A stretch of 64,000 bases of DNA from Sphingomonas sp. Lineage in GTDB: Bacteria; Pseudomonadota; Alphaproteobacteria; Sphingomonadales; Sphingomonadaceae. The notes beneath the pieces are model-generated. The model had not been told where the DNA came from. It searched no databases and was given only the letters and a program-made list of their open reading frames with translations. The position numbers were made by a program, and so were the translations under genes. Every line of letters begins with the position of its first letter. The first letter of the stretch is position 1. The stretch spans positions 62,001-126,000 of the forward strand of contig NZ_JAIESM010000035.1 of NCBI RefSeq assembly GCF_019746015.1. The letters are read 5' to 3'. This document shows, piece by piece, positions 45,503-54,698 of the stretch.

Positions 45503-46380
45503 GTGTTCACCCAGTCGCTTCGGGCGATGCCCTGCGCATAAAGCAGCGCGGTCAGGTCATTATGGTCGATCCGCGCGGCGGCAGCAGCGGCCACCACGGG
45601 CTTGGCATGATAGGCAACGCCCAGCCCGGCCGCACGGATCATCGCCAGATCATTGGCGCCGTCGCCCACCGCCAGCGTTTCGTGCGGCTGAAGCTGGCCG
45701 GCGGCGCTTTCGGCTTCCAGCGTCTCCAGCTTGGCGGCTGAGCCGATGATCGGCAGCGCGACCTGCCCGGTCAGCCGCCCGTCTGCCACGCCCAGCCGGT
45801 TGGCGATGGCGCGGTCGAAGCCGATTTCGGCGGCGACCGGCTCGGCAAAGCGGGTGAAGCCGCCCGAGACCAGCACGCAGCGCGCGCCGCGCGCCCGCAT
45901 CGTGCGCACCAGCGCAACGGCACCCGGCATGATCCGCACCCGCTCCGCCAGGCAGCGGGCGATGACGCTCTCATCCAGCCCGGCGAGCAGTTCGACACGA
46001 GCGTTGAGCGCCGCCTCGAAATCCAGCTCGCCGCGCATTGCCGCCTCGGTCACGGCGGCGATCTGGGGCTTGATGCCGGCATAGTCGGCCAGTTCGTCGA
46101 TGCATTCGACGGTGATCATCGTCGAATCCATGTCTGCCACCAGCAGTTTCTTGGCGCGGGTGAACTGCGCCTGCACCACCACATCGGTGGCCGGAAACAC
46201 CCCTTCGAGCGCGGCCCGCGCCGCATCGGCATTCAGGCCGAACAACAGGTCCGCCGCCACCCCTTCGTCCAGCCAGCCGCCCGCGACCGGCGCACAGCCG
46301 GCTTCGGCCAGCCGGTCCATGCTTTCCGAAATCCGGCCTTGATCGATTCCGTCGGCTGCTATCAATGTGGCAATGAACAT
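45499..46380 (-). CDS. serB: Phosphoserine phosphatase
   Basis: Last step of serine synthesis. The 293-residue HAD enzyme has the nucleophile motif [18 protein letters not shown], the Lys in AKLETLE and [11 protein letters not shown]. The N-terminal 75 residues form the small regulatory-like domain of SerB. GAGGAAG, 7 bases upstream of the ATG at 46380, lies inside the miaA coding region on the opposite strand. The 3' end overlaps the convergent SEL1-SPOR stop by 4 bases. Confidence 0.95.
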   Translation of the reverse strand: MFIATLIAADGIDQGRISESMDRLAEAGCAPVAGGWLDEGVAADLLFGLNADAARAALEGVFPATDVVVQAQFTRAKKLLVADMDSTMITVECIDELADYAGIKPQIAAVTEAAMRGELDFEAALNARVELLAGLDESVIARCLAERVRIMPGAVALVRTMRARGARCVLVSGGFTRFAEPVAAEIGFDRAIANRLGVADGRLTGQVALPIIGSAAKLETLEAESAAGQLQPHETLAVGDGANDLAMIRAAGLGVAYHAKPVVAAAAAARIDHNDLTALLYAQGIARSDWVNT

Positions 46381-47293
46381 GGCGTCGCTTCCTCGCCTCG
46401 CGCTCATCGCAGGGCCAACCGCCAGCGGCAAGTCCGCGCTTGCGATGGCGCTGGCGGAATCCGCCAATGGCGTCGTCATCAATGCCGATGCGACCCAGGC
46501 CTATGCCGACCTGCGCATCCTTTCCGCCCGGCCGACGCAAGCGGACGAGGCGCGCGTGCCGCACCGGCTGTTCGGCTATCTGCCAGCGGACGAGGCGGGG
46601 TCGGCGGCGCGCTGGGCGGCGGCGGCGCGCGGCGAGATTGCCGCAGCGCACGCCGCCGGGCAGCTGCCGATCCTGGTCGGCGGCACCGGGCTTTACCTGC
46701 GCACCCTGCTCGACGGGATCGCGCCGGTGCCGGATATCGACCCCGCCGTCCGCGCGGCGGTTCGAGCGATGCCGGTCGCGCAGGCGCACGACGCGCTCGT
46801 CCGGCTCGATCCGGCGGGTGCGACGCGGCTGAACCCGGCCGACACCAGCCGCGTCGCCCGCGCGCTGGAGGTGGTACGGTCGACCGGCCGGCCGCTGGCG
46901 GAATGGCAGGCCGCGCGCGAGGGCGGGATCGCGGATCGCGTGGCGCTCCGCCCGCTCATCCTGCTGCCCGACCGCGCGACCTTGATGGCGCGGTGCGACG
47001 CGCGGCTGGCCACGATGTTCGATGGCGGCGCGGTGGAGGAGGTGCGCGCGCTGCTCGCCCGGCCCGGCCTGAACCCCGACGCCCCGGTGCTGCGCGCAAT
47101 CGGCGTGCCGGAAATCGCCGGCTGGCTGCGCGGCGCGTGGGAGCGCGACGAAGCGCTGGCCCGCGCCCAGCTCGCCACGCGCCGCTATGCCAAGCGGCAA
47201 TATACCTGGTTCCGCAACCAGCCGCCGCCCGACTGGCCCCGCGCGACCGAGCCGACGCCGGCGCAGTGCCTGCCGCTGCTGCTGCTGCTATAG
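46373..47293 (+). CDS. miaA: tRNA dimethylallyltransferase
   Basis: Adds the dimethylallyl group to A37 of tRNAs reading U-starting codons. About 306 residues with P-loop [13 protein letters not shown], the DATQAYADL segment, [17 protein letters not shown], and [15 protein letters not shown] near the C-terminus. Start ATG 46373 or 46379; the latter shares the palindrome CATG with the serB start on the other strand. No clear SD for miaA. It overlaps the convergent SDR gene by 6 bases. Confidence 0.95.
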   Translation: MNMASLPRLALIAGPTASGKSALAMALAESANGVVINADATQAYADLRILSARPTQADEARVPHRLFGYLPADEAGSAARWAAAARGEIAAAHAAGQLPILVGGTGLYLRTLLDGIAPVPDIDPAVRAAVRAMPVAQAHDALVRLDPAGATRLNPADTSRVARALEVVRSTGRPLAEWQAAREGGIADRVALRPLILLPDRATLMARCDARLATMFDGGAVEEVRALLARPGLNPDAPVLRAIGVPEIAGWLRGAWERDEALARAQLATRRYAKRQYTWFRNQPPPDWPRATEPTPAQCLPLLLLL

Positions 47294-48034
47294 ATTGACG
47301 AAATCGGCCGTAAACGGTCGCAGATGCGCGCCGCCATCGACGAACAGCAGCGCGCCGTTGATCGCCCCCTGCCCGGCCAGGAACAGCACCGCATCGGCAA
47401 TCGCGCCCGGGGTCGGCAGCGCGCCGAGCGGCATTGCGGCGGCCAGCCGGCGCATCTGATCGGGCGCATAATCGGCGGTGGGCAGCACCAGGCCCGGCGC
47501 CACCGCATTCACGCGCAGGCCCGGCTGCTGCGCGGCGATTGCGCCCAAAGCGGCCAGCGCGACCTTTGACAGTGTGTAGCTCAGCTGATCGCGGTGCGGA
47601 TGCACCACCCGCTGATCGACGATGTTGACCACCGCCGCTCCGGCCGGTCGCGCCGCCGCCAGCGCCCGCATCAGCAGCGCCGGCGCGACCAGGTTGACGG
47701 TATAATGCCGCGCCAGTTCGGCGTGGCAGGTGGTGGCCAGGTCATCATTGCCGAAGATCGCGGCATTGTTGACCAGCAGGTCCGGCGCGCGGCCATAGTG
47801 ACGGTGCACCGCCGCGAACAGCCCGGTTGCCGCGCCGTCCTCGGTAAAATCGGCCGCGAACAGTGCGTGATCGCCGCCGGCCAGCATCGCGGCGACTGCC
47901 GGATCGGGGGGCAGCGCGCCGCTTGCGTGCACGGCCACGACATAGCCGGCCGCCGCCAGCCGGGCAGACAGCACCGCGCCCAGCCGCCGCGCGCCGCCCG
48001 TCACCAGCGCCAGCGGCGCCGCCCGGCCCGTCAC
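47288..48034 (-). CDS. SDR oxidoreductase, probably a FolM-like pteridine reductase
   Basis: A 248-residue SDR with cofactor motif [35 protein letters not shown] and YTLSK. The TGGxRRLG pattern and NIVDQRV segment occur in pteridine-type SDRs, and its GTG start overlaps the folE stop (GTGA), so a reduced-pterin role next to GTP cyclohydrolase I is plausible. Substrate is inferred from context only. Confidence 0.82.
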   Translation of the reverse strand: MTGRAAPLALVTGGARRLGAVLSARLAAAGYVVAVHASGALPPDPAVAAMLAGGDHALFAADFTEDGAATGLFAAVHRHYGRAPDLLVNNAAIFGNDDLATTCHAELARHYTVNLVAPALLMRALAAARPAGAAVVNIVDQRVVHPHRDQLSYTLSKVALAALGAIAAQQPGLRVNAVAPGLVLPTADYAPDQMRRLAAAMPLGALPTPGAIADAVLFLAGQGAINGALLFVDGGAHLRPFTADFVNL

Positions 48035-48660
48035 GCGCCGCGCATTCCCATCAGCGCCAGCACCTCGCGCCGGCTGCGCTCGTCATCCTTGAACACGCCC
48101 ATCATCCGGCTGGTCACCATCCCCACCCCGGGCGTGCGTACGCCGCGCGCGGTCATGCAGGCATGGCTTGCCTCGATCACCACGGCGACGCCTTGTGGGC
48201 GCAGATTTTCCCAGATGCAGTTGGCGACTTCCGCCGTCAGCCGCTCCTGCACCTGCAGCCGGCGGGCATAGGTGTGGAGCACGCGCGCCAGCTTCGAAAT
48301 GCCCACCACCCAGTTGGAGGGCAGATAGGCGATGTGCGCCTTGCCGATGATCGGCGCCATATGGTGTTCGCAGTGCGACTGGAACGGAATGTCCTTCAGC
48401 AGCACGATTTCGTCATAGCCGCCCACTTCCTCGAACACACGCGACAGGTGCACGGCGGGATCGTCCGCATAGCCCTGGCAATATTCGCGCCACGCCCGCG
48501 CAACCCGTTGCGGCGTATCGAGCAATCCTTCGCGGGTGGGATCGTCCCCCGCCCAGCGAATCAAGGTGCGTATCGCATCGGCCACGTCATCGGGCACCGG
48601 GATCTTCGCCGGTGGGGCTACCAGGTCACCAGTTTCGCGCGGGTCACTGTCTTCGCTCAT
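48031..48660 (-). CDS. folE: GTP cyclohydrolase I
   Basis: First enzyme of tetrahydrofolate synthesis, making dihydroneopterin triphosphate. A 209-residue FolE1 with the zinc motif [27 protein letters not shown] and [12 protein letters not shown]. It is coupled to the downstream FolM-like SDR. Zinc ligands Cys and His are intact. Confidence 0.97.
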   Translation of the reverse strand: MSEDSDPRETGDLVAPPAKIPVPDDVADAIRTLIRWAGDDPTREGLLDTPQRVARAWREYCQGYADDPAVHLSRVFEEVGGYDEIVLLKDIPFQSHCEHHMAPIIGKAHIAYLPSNWVVGISKLARVLHTYARRLQVQERLTAEVANCIWENLRPQGVAVVIEASHACMTARGVRTPGVGMVTSRMMGVFKDDERSRREVLALMGMRGA

Positions 48661-48792
48661 TATCGCTCCGTTTTTGAGGAGTTAGGGGAATTGACGCTAC
48701 GGAAAGGGGTTATTTGGAAGGGGCTGCAGTCAAAAAGTGTCGCCTTGGGGCAACAAGCCGGCGGGGACGCCTGTTTACCCATGGTTCTGTCG

Positions 48793-48821
48793 TTGACGTG
48801 TTATTTAGGAGCGCGTTAGAT
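48793..48821 (+). promoter_or_regulatory. Candidate promoter of the first TonB receptor gene
   Basis: TTGACG at 48793-48798 and TTAGAT at 48816-48821 are 17 bases apart, 67 bases ahead of the start codon. This is the best sigma70 match in the window. Confidence 0.5.
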
Positions 48822-48887
48822 GCAGGCAAGGATTTGACTTTGCCGAAAGCACCGGTGCACCGGGCAACGGCATGTTGGGAGGGGTTG

Positions 48888-51518
48888 ATGAAGAAGATCG
48901 AACTGCTGGCGGCCGCTTCGGCCTTTGCGCTGCTCTACACTGCACCGGCCATGGCGAAGACGGGTGAGCCCGGCGCACCGGCCGCGCAAGACCAGGAGCC
49001 TGAAACCCAGGCCGACATCGTCGTTACTGCCACGAAGCGCGAACAGACGCTGCTCGACACGCCGATTTCGGTGTCGGTGACGACGGGCGCGACGATCCAG
49101 CAGGCCCAGATCCGCGACGCGATCGACCTGCAGACGGTGGTCCCTTCGCTGCGCGTCGGCCAGCTGCAGAGTTCGGCCAACACCAACTTCATCATCCGCG
49201 GCTTCGGCAACGGCGCCAACAATGCCGGCATCGAGCCATCGGTCGGCGTCTATATCGACGGCGTTTATCGTTCACGCTCGGCCGCGCAGATTTCGGACCT
49301 GCCCAATTTGAAGCGCGTGGAAGTGCTGCGCGGGCCACAGTCGACGCTGTTCGGCAAGAACGCGTCGGCCGGCGTCATCAGCATTACCACCGCCGAGCCA
49401 AGCTTTGAATGGACCGGCTTTGGCGAACTTACCTATGGCAATTTCAACTCGGTGATTGCCCGCGCCCAGGTCAGCGGCCCGATTTCGGATACGTTCGCGT
49501 TCGACGTGTCGGCCAATTTCAACCGCCGCGACGGCTATTTCCGCGATCTGAACACCGGCATCAATCAGAATGACCGTAATCGCTGGGGCGGCCGGTTCCA
49601 GTTGCTGTGGCAGCCCAATGCCGACCTGAAGATGCGGCTGATCGCCGACTACGACAAGATCGACGAAGTCTGCTGCGGCGTCGTCAACCTGCTCGACGGG
49701 CCGACCGGGAATGCGGTGCGGGCAGTGGGTGGCCGGATCGTTTCCAACCAGCCCTTTGCCGACCAGGCCTTTTATAACTTCGCGTCAACCAACGACATTC
49801 AGAACTATGGCGTCTCGCTGAACACCGATGCGACGATCGGCAAGTTTGCGCTGACCAACATCACCGCCTATCGCGAAGTGATCTCGCGCACCAATCAGGA
49901 CTCCGACTTCACCAGTGCGGACCTGATCGGCGCCAATAACAATTTCACCCGGATCAACACCTTCACCAACGAATTCCGGATTCAGTCGAATTTCGAGGGC
50001 AAGTTCAACTTCACTCTCGGTTCGTTCTATTTCAACGAAACCATCCGCGTGGCAGACGGGCTGACCTATGGCCGCGATTTCCGTGGCTATGCCAATCTGC
50101 TGACCGCGAGCCCGACCGCGCCGACCGGCTCGATCAACGCCACGCTGGAGCAGGGCATTCTCGGCCTGCCGGCGGGCACCATCGGCCGCCAGGGCCTGGG
50201 CCAGTTCAACGATTTCGGTTACCGGAACAGCGCCTTCTCGTTCTTCGGCTATGCCGATTGGGAAGTGGCGCGCGGCCTGACGCTGACCGTTGGCTTCAAC
50301 TACACCAACGACTGGAAGGGCGTGAACTCGAACAGCTTCACGACCGACACCTTCTCCACGCTCGATCTGGTGGCGATCGGCAATGGTCTGGTACGCAACC
50401 AGGGGATCGCTCAGGGCGTGGGCCAGGCGCTCGGCCTGCCGGCGGGCACGCTCGCCAGCGCGCAGCAGATCGGCACCTTTGCCGCTGCCCAGCCGGCCAT
50501 CTTCAACCAGATCAACGCCGGCGCCACCGCCTTTGCCAACGCGAACTCGCTGAACCCGGCGGTCAACCCGCTGCTCGGCCTGCGTGGGCTCCAGTTCCTG
50601 CCGCCGTCGCTCAACTTCCCCAACGTGGTCGAACCCGGCACGACCAATGACAGCAACCTGTCCTACACCTTCCGCGCCAACTATCGCGTGGATGAGAACG
50701 TCAACATCTATGTCACCTATGCGACCGGCTTCAAGGCATCGTCGTGGAACCTGTCGCGCGACTCGCGCCCGTTCCCGGCGGACTTCATCCCGGGTTCGCC
50801 CGTCACCAACCCGCCGACCTCGCGCATTCGTGCAGCGGGCCTGGCGGTGCCGAACCTGACCACCGGCACCCGCTTTGCCGGCCCCGAAATCGCCGAGACG
50901 GTGGAAGGCGGCATCAAGGCACGCTGGGGCAAGGTGGCGTTCAACTTCGCTGCCTTCTATCAGGAACTGCGCGGCTTCCAGCAGAACGCCTTCTTCGGCA
51001 CGGGCTTCTCGCTGGTGAACGCGGGCAAGCAGTCGACGATGGGCTTCGAAATCGACAGCAGCTATCGCCCGTGGCGCCCGCTCGAGCTGACCTTCGCGCT
51101 GACCTATCTGTCGCCGCTCTATGACCGGTTCGTTGGCGGCATCGGGCCGGGTGGCGTGCCGACGGACCTGTCTGGCCGCGTGCCGGCCGGCATCTCGCAG
51201 ATCTATATGTCGCTGGGTGCGAACTATACGAAGACGTTCAGCAACGGCAATCGCCTGATCATCAGCAGCGATTTCCAGTATGACAGCAATGTCCAGATCA
51301 GCGACCAGTTCAACAATTTCTTCCGCGAAATTCAGAACCTCAACGCGGCGATCAGCTATCGCCTGAAGAACGGCATCGAACTGTCGATCTTCAGCCGCAA
51401 CCTGCTCGATCAGCGCTTCACGACCACGGTGTTCCCGTCGGTGGCACAGGCCGGCAGCGTGTCGGGCTATGCCAACCCGCCGCGCACGTTCGGCATCACC
51501 GGGCGTTACCGCTTCTGA
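48888..51518 (+). CDS. TonB-dependent receptor 1
   Basis: An 876-residue outer membrane receptor with a signal peptide (about 1-23), a probable TonB box in ADIVVTATKREQ, a plug domain (about 45-170, with LRGPQSTLFGKNASAGVI) and a 22-strand barrel ending in the C-terminal signature RTFGITGRYRF. The start ATG 48888 is preceded by GGGAGGGG. The stretch around 50400-50640 is an Ala/Gly/Asn-rich extracellular insertion. Ligand unknown; no siderophore genes, SusD or sigma/anti-sigma pair lies beside it. Confidence 0.93.
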   Translation: MKKIELLAAASAFALLYTAPAMAKTGEPGAPAAQDQEPETQADIVVTATKREQTLLDTPISVSVTTGATIQQAQIRDAIDLQTVVPSLRVGQLQSSANTNFIIRGFGNGANNAGIEPSVGVYIDGVYRSRSAAQISDLPNLKRVEVLRGPQSTLFGKNASAGVISITTAEPSFEWTGFGELTYGNFNSVIARAQVSGPISDTFAFDVSANFNRRDGYFRDLNTGINQNDRNRWGGRFQLLWQPNADLKMRLIADYDKIDEVCCGVVNLLDGPTGNAVRAVGGRIVSNQPFADQAFYNFASTNDIQNYGVSLNTDATIGKFALTNITAYREVISRTNQDSDFTSADLIGANNNFTRINTFTNEFRIQSNFEGKFNFTLGSFYFNETIRVADGLTYGRDFRGYANLLTASPTAPTGSINATLEQGILGLPAGTIGRQGLGQFNDFGYRNSAFSFFGYADWEVARGLTLTVGFNYTNDWKGVNSNSFTTDTFSTLDLVAIGNGLVRNQGIAQGVGQALGLPAGTLASAQQIGTFAAAQPAIFNQINAGATAFANANSLNPAVNPLLGLRGLQFLPPSLNFPNVVEPGTTNDSNLSYTFRANYRVDENVNIYVTYATGFKASSWNLSRDSRPFPADFIPGSPVTNPPTSRIRAAGLAVPNLTTGTRFAGPEIAETVEGGIKARWGKVAFNFAAFYQELRGFQQNAFFGTGFSLVNAGKQSTMGFEIDSSYRPWRPLELTFALTYLSPLYDRFVGGIGPGGVPTDLSGRVPAGISQIYMSLGANYTKTFSNGNRLIISSDFQYDSNVQISDQFNNFFREIQNLNAAISYRLKNGIELSIFSRNLLDQRFTTTVFPSVAQAGSVSGYANPPRTFGITGRYRF

Positions 51519-51539
51519 TCGACTGATCGGGTGAGATTG

Positions 51540-51569
51540 GGGGCTCCCGGCGTGCCGGGGGCCCCTTTT
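51540..51569 (+). terminator. Intrinsic terminator after TonB receptor 1
   Basis: An 11-bp stem, 51540-51550 with 51555-51565, containing one G-T pair, has a CGTG loop and is followed by TTTT. It also lies at the 3' end of convergent fghA. Confidence 0.8.
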
Positions 51570-51583
51570 CGTTGACCGGGCGA

Positions 51584-52420
51584 TCAGCGCGTCAGCCGCG
51601 CCGCGTGCCAGGCGACATGCTCGGCCATGAAGGTCGAGACGAAATGATAGCCATGGTCATAGCCTGGCTGCCGGCGCAGCTTGAGTGGGATGCCGGCCGT
51701 GGCGCAGCCTGCCTCCAGCCGCTCGGGCATCAGCTGCTCGGTGAGAAACGCGTCATCGCCGCCCTGATCGACGAGCAGTTCGTCCAGGCGCGCACCGTCC
51801 TCGATCAGCGCGCACGCGTCATAACCACGCCACGATGCGCGATCCGGCCCCAGATAAGCGGCAAAGGCCCGCTGACCCCAGGGGCAGTCCATCGGCGCCA
51901 CAATCGGTGCGAAGGCTGACACGCTTTTGAACCGCCCCGGACTTCTGAGCGCGATGGTCAGCGCGCCATGGCCGCCCATCGAATGGCCCATAATGCCCTG
52001 CCGTGCCATATCGGCGGGGAAGTTATCGGCAATCACCGCCGGCAGCTCGCGCTCCAGATAGGAAGCCATGCGGAAATGCGGCGCCCAGGGCGCTTGCGTC
52101 GCATCCAGATAAAAGCCTGCCCCCTGCCCCAGATCATAGCCCGGGTCATCCGCTACGCCGTCGCCGCGCGGGCTGGTGTCTGGCGCGACGAAGATCACGC
52201 CTTGCTCGGCGGCGGCGCGGGCATATTCGCCCTTTTCCATCACATTGGCGTGCGTGCAGGTGAGGCCCGACAGGAACCACAGCACCGGCAGCCGCGCGCC
52301 CGCCGCGTGCGGGGGCACGAACACCGCAAACTGCATGTCGCAACCCGTCTCCGCCGCGCCGTGGCGATAGACGCCCTGCACGCCGCCATGGCGCCGCGCA
52401 ACGGAGACGGTTTCGATCAT
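51584..52420 (-). CDS. fghA: S-formylglutathione hydrolase
   Basis: Hydrolyses S-formylglutathione to formate and glutathione. The 278-residue esterase has LSGLTCTHANVMEKG, the nucleophile motif GHSMGGHGAL, LLVDQGGDDAF and the terminal His in GYDHGYHF. With the class III alcohol dehydrogenase two genes upstream it forms the glutathione-dependent formaldehyde oxidation pathway. Confidence 0.95.
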   Translation of the reverse strand: MIETVSVARRHGGVQGVYRHGAAETGCDMQFAVFVPPHAAGARLPVLWFLSGLTCTHANVMEKGEYARAAAEQGVIFVAPDTSPRGDGVADDPGYDLGQGAGFYLDATQAPWAPHFRMASYLERELPAVIADNFPADMARQGIMGHSMGGHGALTIALRSPGRFKSVSAFAPIVAPMDCPWGQRAFAAYLGPDRASWRGYDACALIEDGARLDELLVDQGGDDAFLTEQLMPERLEAGCATAGIPLKLRRQPGYDHGYHFVSTFMAEHVAWHAARLTR

Positions 52421-52429
52421 CGCCTGCGT

Positions 52430-52807
52430 TCAGGCCATGCGGTGCATCGCGCAAAGCTTGTTGCCGCAGGGATCGCGCAGATAGGCGAGATAGAGCTTGC
52501 CGAAGCTGCCTTCGCGCACGCCCGGCGCGTCCTCGATCGGGGTGCCGCCCGCGGCCACGCCGGCTGCGTGCCAGGCATCGGCCTGTTCCGGCGAAGACGC
52601 GGCAAAGCCGATCGTGCCACCATTGGCGTGACACGCGGGCTCGCCGTTGATCGGCGTGGTGATGATCAGCATGCCGCCATTGTGCATGTAAACCAGCCGG
52701 CCGTTATTCTCCATCGCTGGCCGGCCGCCGAGCGCGCCAATGATGGCGTCATAGAATTTGCGGGCGGCATCCATGTTATTCGTACCGAGCATGATGTGCG
52801 AAAACAT
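52430..52807 (-). CDS. VOC family (glyoxalase-like) protein
   Basis: A 125-residue vicinal-oxygen-chelate fold protein: MFSHIMLGTNNMDAARKFYDAI with a first metal His and RDPCGNKLCAMH at the end. The start ATG 52807 follows GAGGAGGAAG. It lies between frmA and fghA in one operon, so it may act on a glutathione conjugate, but its reaction is unknown. Confidence 0.85.
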   Translation of the reverse strand: MFSHIMLGTNNMDAARKFYDAIIGALGGRPAMENNGRLVYMHNGGMLIITTPINGEPACHANGGTIGFAASSPEQADAWHAAGVAAGGTPIEDAPGVREGSFGKLYLAYLRDPCGNKLCAMHRMA

Positions 52808-52820
52808 TATTTCTTCCTCC

Positions 52821-53933
52821 TCAATAAACCACAACCGAGCGAATGCTTTCGCCGCGATGCATCAGGTCGAACGCCTGGTTGATCTCGTCGAGCGAAAGGA
52901 CATGGGTGATCATCGGGTCAACGGCGATCTTTCCGTCCATGTACCAGTCGACGATCTTGGGCACATCGGTGCGCCCGCGCGCGCCGCCAAAGGCGGTACC
53001 CTTCCACACCCGCCCGGTGACGAGCTGGAAGGGCCGGGTGGCGATTTCCTTCCCGGCTTCCGCCACGCCGATGATGATGCTCTCGCCCCAGCCGCGGTGG
53101 CAACATTCCAGCGCCTGGCGCATCACCTCGGTATTGCCGGTGCAATCGAAACTGTAATCGGCGCCGCCATCGGTCAGCGCCTGGACGGCGGCGATCACTT
53201 CCGCGCTCGATTTGCCGCGCGCGTCGATGAAATCGCTCATGCCGAAGCGGCGGCCCCACTCCTCGCGCGCCGGGTTGATGTCGACCCCCACAATCCGTCC
53301 CGCGCCGGCCAGCCGCGCCCCCTGGATGACGTTGAGGCCAATGCCGCCCAGCCCGAATACCACGACATTGTCACCCACCTGCACCTTGGCGGTGTTGACC
53401 ACCGCGCCCACCCCGGTGGTGACGCCGCAGCCGATATAGCAGCTGGTCTGGAACGGCGCGTCGGTGCGGATTTTCGCGACCGCAATCTCCGGCAGCACGG
53501 TGAAGTTCGAAAAAGTCGAACAGCCCATATAATGATAGACGGTCTGCCCCTTGTAGCTGAAGCGGCTGGTGCCGTCGGGCATCAGCCCCTTGCCCTGGGT
53601 CGCGCGGATCGCGGTGCACAGGTTGGTCTTGCCGCTGAGGCAGCTTTTGCACTGGCGGCATTCGGGCGTGTAGAGCGGGATCACATGGTCGCCGGGGGCA
53701 ACGCTGGTCACGCCCGCGCCCACCTCGCGCACGATGCCGGCGCCTTCATGGCCCAGCACGCTGGGGAAAATCCCCTCGCTGTCCAGCCCGTCGAGCGTAT
53801 AGGCATCGGTGTGGCAGATGCCCGTTGCCATGATCTCCACCAGCACTTCGCCGGCCTTTGGCCCTGCCAGATCCAGCTCGACGATCTCGAGCGGACGCTT
53901 GGCCTCGAACGCGACGGCGGCACGGGTTTTCAC
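52821..53933 (-). CDS. frmA: S-(hydroxymethyl)glutathione dehydrogenase (class III alcohol dehydrogenase)
   Basis: Oxidises S-hydroxymethylglutathione with NAD. The 370-residue zinc enzyme shows [12 protein letters not shown] (catalytic zinc), GHEGAGIV, the structural zinc cysteines in [15 protein letters not shown] and the cofactor motif GLGGIGLNV. The start is GTG 53933 behind GAGGAGGGG. First gene of the formaldehyde detoxification operon. Confidence 0.96.
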   Translation of the reverse strand: MKTRAAVAFEAKRPLEIVELDLAGPKAGEVLVEIMATGICHTDAYTLDGLDSEGIFPSVLGHEGAGIVREVGAGVTSVAPGDHVIPLYTPECRQCKSCLSGKTNLCTAIRATQGKGLMPDGTSRFSYKGQTVYHYMGCSTFSNFTVLPEIAVAKIRTDAPFQTSCYIGCGVTTGVGAVVNTAKVQVGDNVVVFGLGGIGLNVIQGARLAGAGRIVGVDINPAREEWGRRFGMSDFIDARGKSSAEVIAAVQALTDGGADYSFDCTGNTEVMRQALECCHRGWGESIIIGVAEAGKEIATRPFQLVTGRVWKGTAFGGARGRTDVPKIVDWYMDGKIAVDPMITHVLSLDEINQAFDLMHRGESIRSVVVY

Positions 53934-53954
53934 GGGGCATCCCCTCCTCACATG

Positions 53955-53996
53955 GCTTGGCAAGCGTCTTAGGAGCGCATTTGCGCCGCGCCAAGC
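53955..53996. promoter_or_regulatory. Nested inverted repeats between frmA and the SWIB gene
   Basis: GCTTGGC (53955-53961) pairs with GCCAAGC (53990-53996), and GCGCA/TGCGC (53975-53986) lies inside. Both sit in the 215-base divergent gap, so they may be an operator for frmA. No regulator gene is nearby. The rest of the gap shows nothing I can name. Confidence 0.35.
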
Positions 53997-54148
53997 ACTG
54001 GTTGCGCGCCCTATCAGCGGGAAACTGCGTCGAGTGGTGTGGCAAAGGCGTGACAAGTGCTTGCAAGGCGCGCAGATATGGGCCGCGCTGATGCGTTGGC
54101 GCGAGTCTGGCGGTCCGGGGGCAACCGGCCGCAGTTAGGAAGGAAGCT

Positions 54149-54427
54149 ATGGCAAAAGAGAAAAAGGCGGGGGATGCCCCCAAAACCGGTGGCATTCACG
54201 CGCCCGTCACGCCCTCGGCTGAACTTGCGGCCATTGTTGGCAGCGCCAAGCTGCCGCGCAGCGAGGTGGTGAGCAAGGTTTGGGATTACATCAAAAAGCA
54301 CAACCTGCAGAACCCCGCCAACAAGCGCGAGATTCTGGCCGATTCCGCCCTCGAGAAGGTGTTCGGCAAGAAGGCCGTGACGATGTTCGAGATGAACAAG
54401 CACATCTCTGCGCATGTAAAGGCGTAG
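54149..54427 (+). CDS. SWIB/MDM2 domain protein
   Basis: A 92-residue protein with a lysine-rich N-terminus and a SWIB (BAF60b) domain from about residue 20: LPRSEVVSKVWDYIKKHNLQ, NKREILADSALEKVFG and VTMFEMNKHISAHVK. SWIB domains are best known from eukaryotic chromatin complexes; in bacteria short stand-alone versions occur with unknown role, and some chlamydial ones are fused to topoisomerase. GGAAGGAAG fixes the ATG. Confidence 0.9.
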   Translation: MAKEKKAGDAPKTGGIHAPVTPSAELAAIVGSAKLPRSEVVSKVWDYIKKHNLQNPANKREILADSALEKVFGKKAVTMFEMNKHISAHVKA

Positions 54428-54442
54428 ACGCCTGTACGGCTG

Positions 54443-54472
54443 GCGGCGGGCGCGGCGAGACCCGCCCGCCGC
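54443..54472 (+). terminator. Possible terminator hairpin after the SWIB gene
   Basis: GCGGCGGGC (54443-54451) and GCCCGCCGC (54464-54472) form a perfect 9-bp stem, extendable by one pair, but no T-tract follows. A second inverted repeat, GCTTGC/GCAAGC at 54515-54531, lies in the same 271-base gap before TonB receptor 2; nothing else was recognised there. Confidence 0.4.
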
Positions 54473-54698
54473 TCACCCGTTCTTGACTTTGATTCTTCGA
54501 TTGCCGGATCGGTCGCTTGCCGCACGCAAGCAGGCCTCTATTGTCGCCTGACGCGATGGCAGGCGCCAACTGTAACTATTGTGCAACGCATCATGAGAAA
54601 GCCGCGTGTGCGAGCACCGCGATGCTTGACCCGCGCCCCCGCAACCCGGCAGGCGATAGTGCGATATTGTCATCACACCGTCATGGAGACTATCGACG

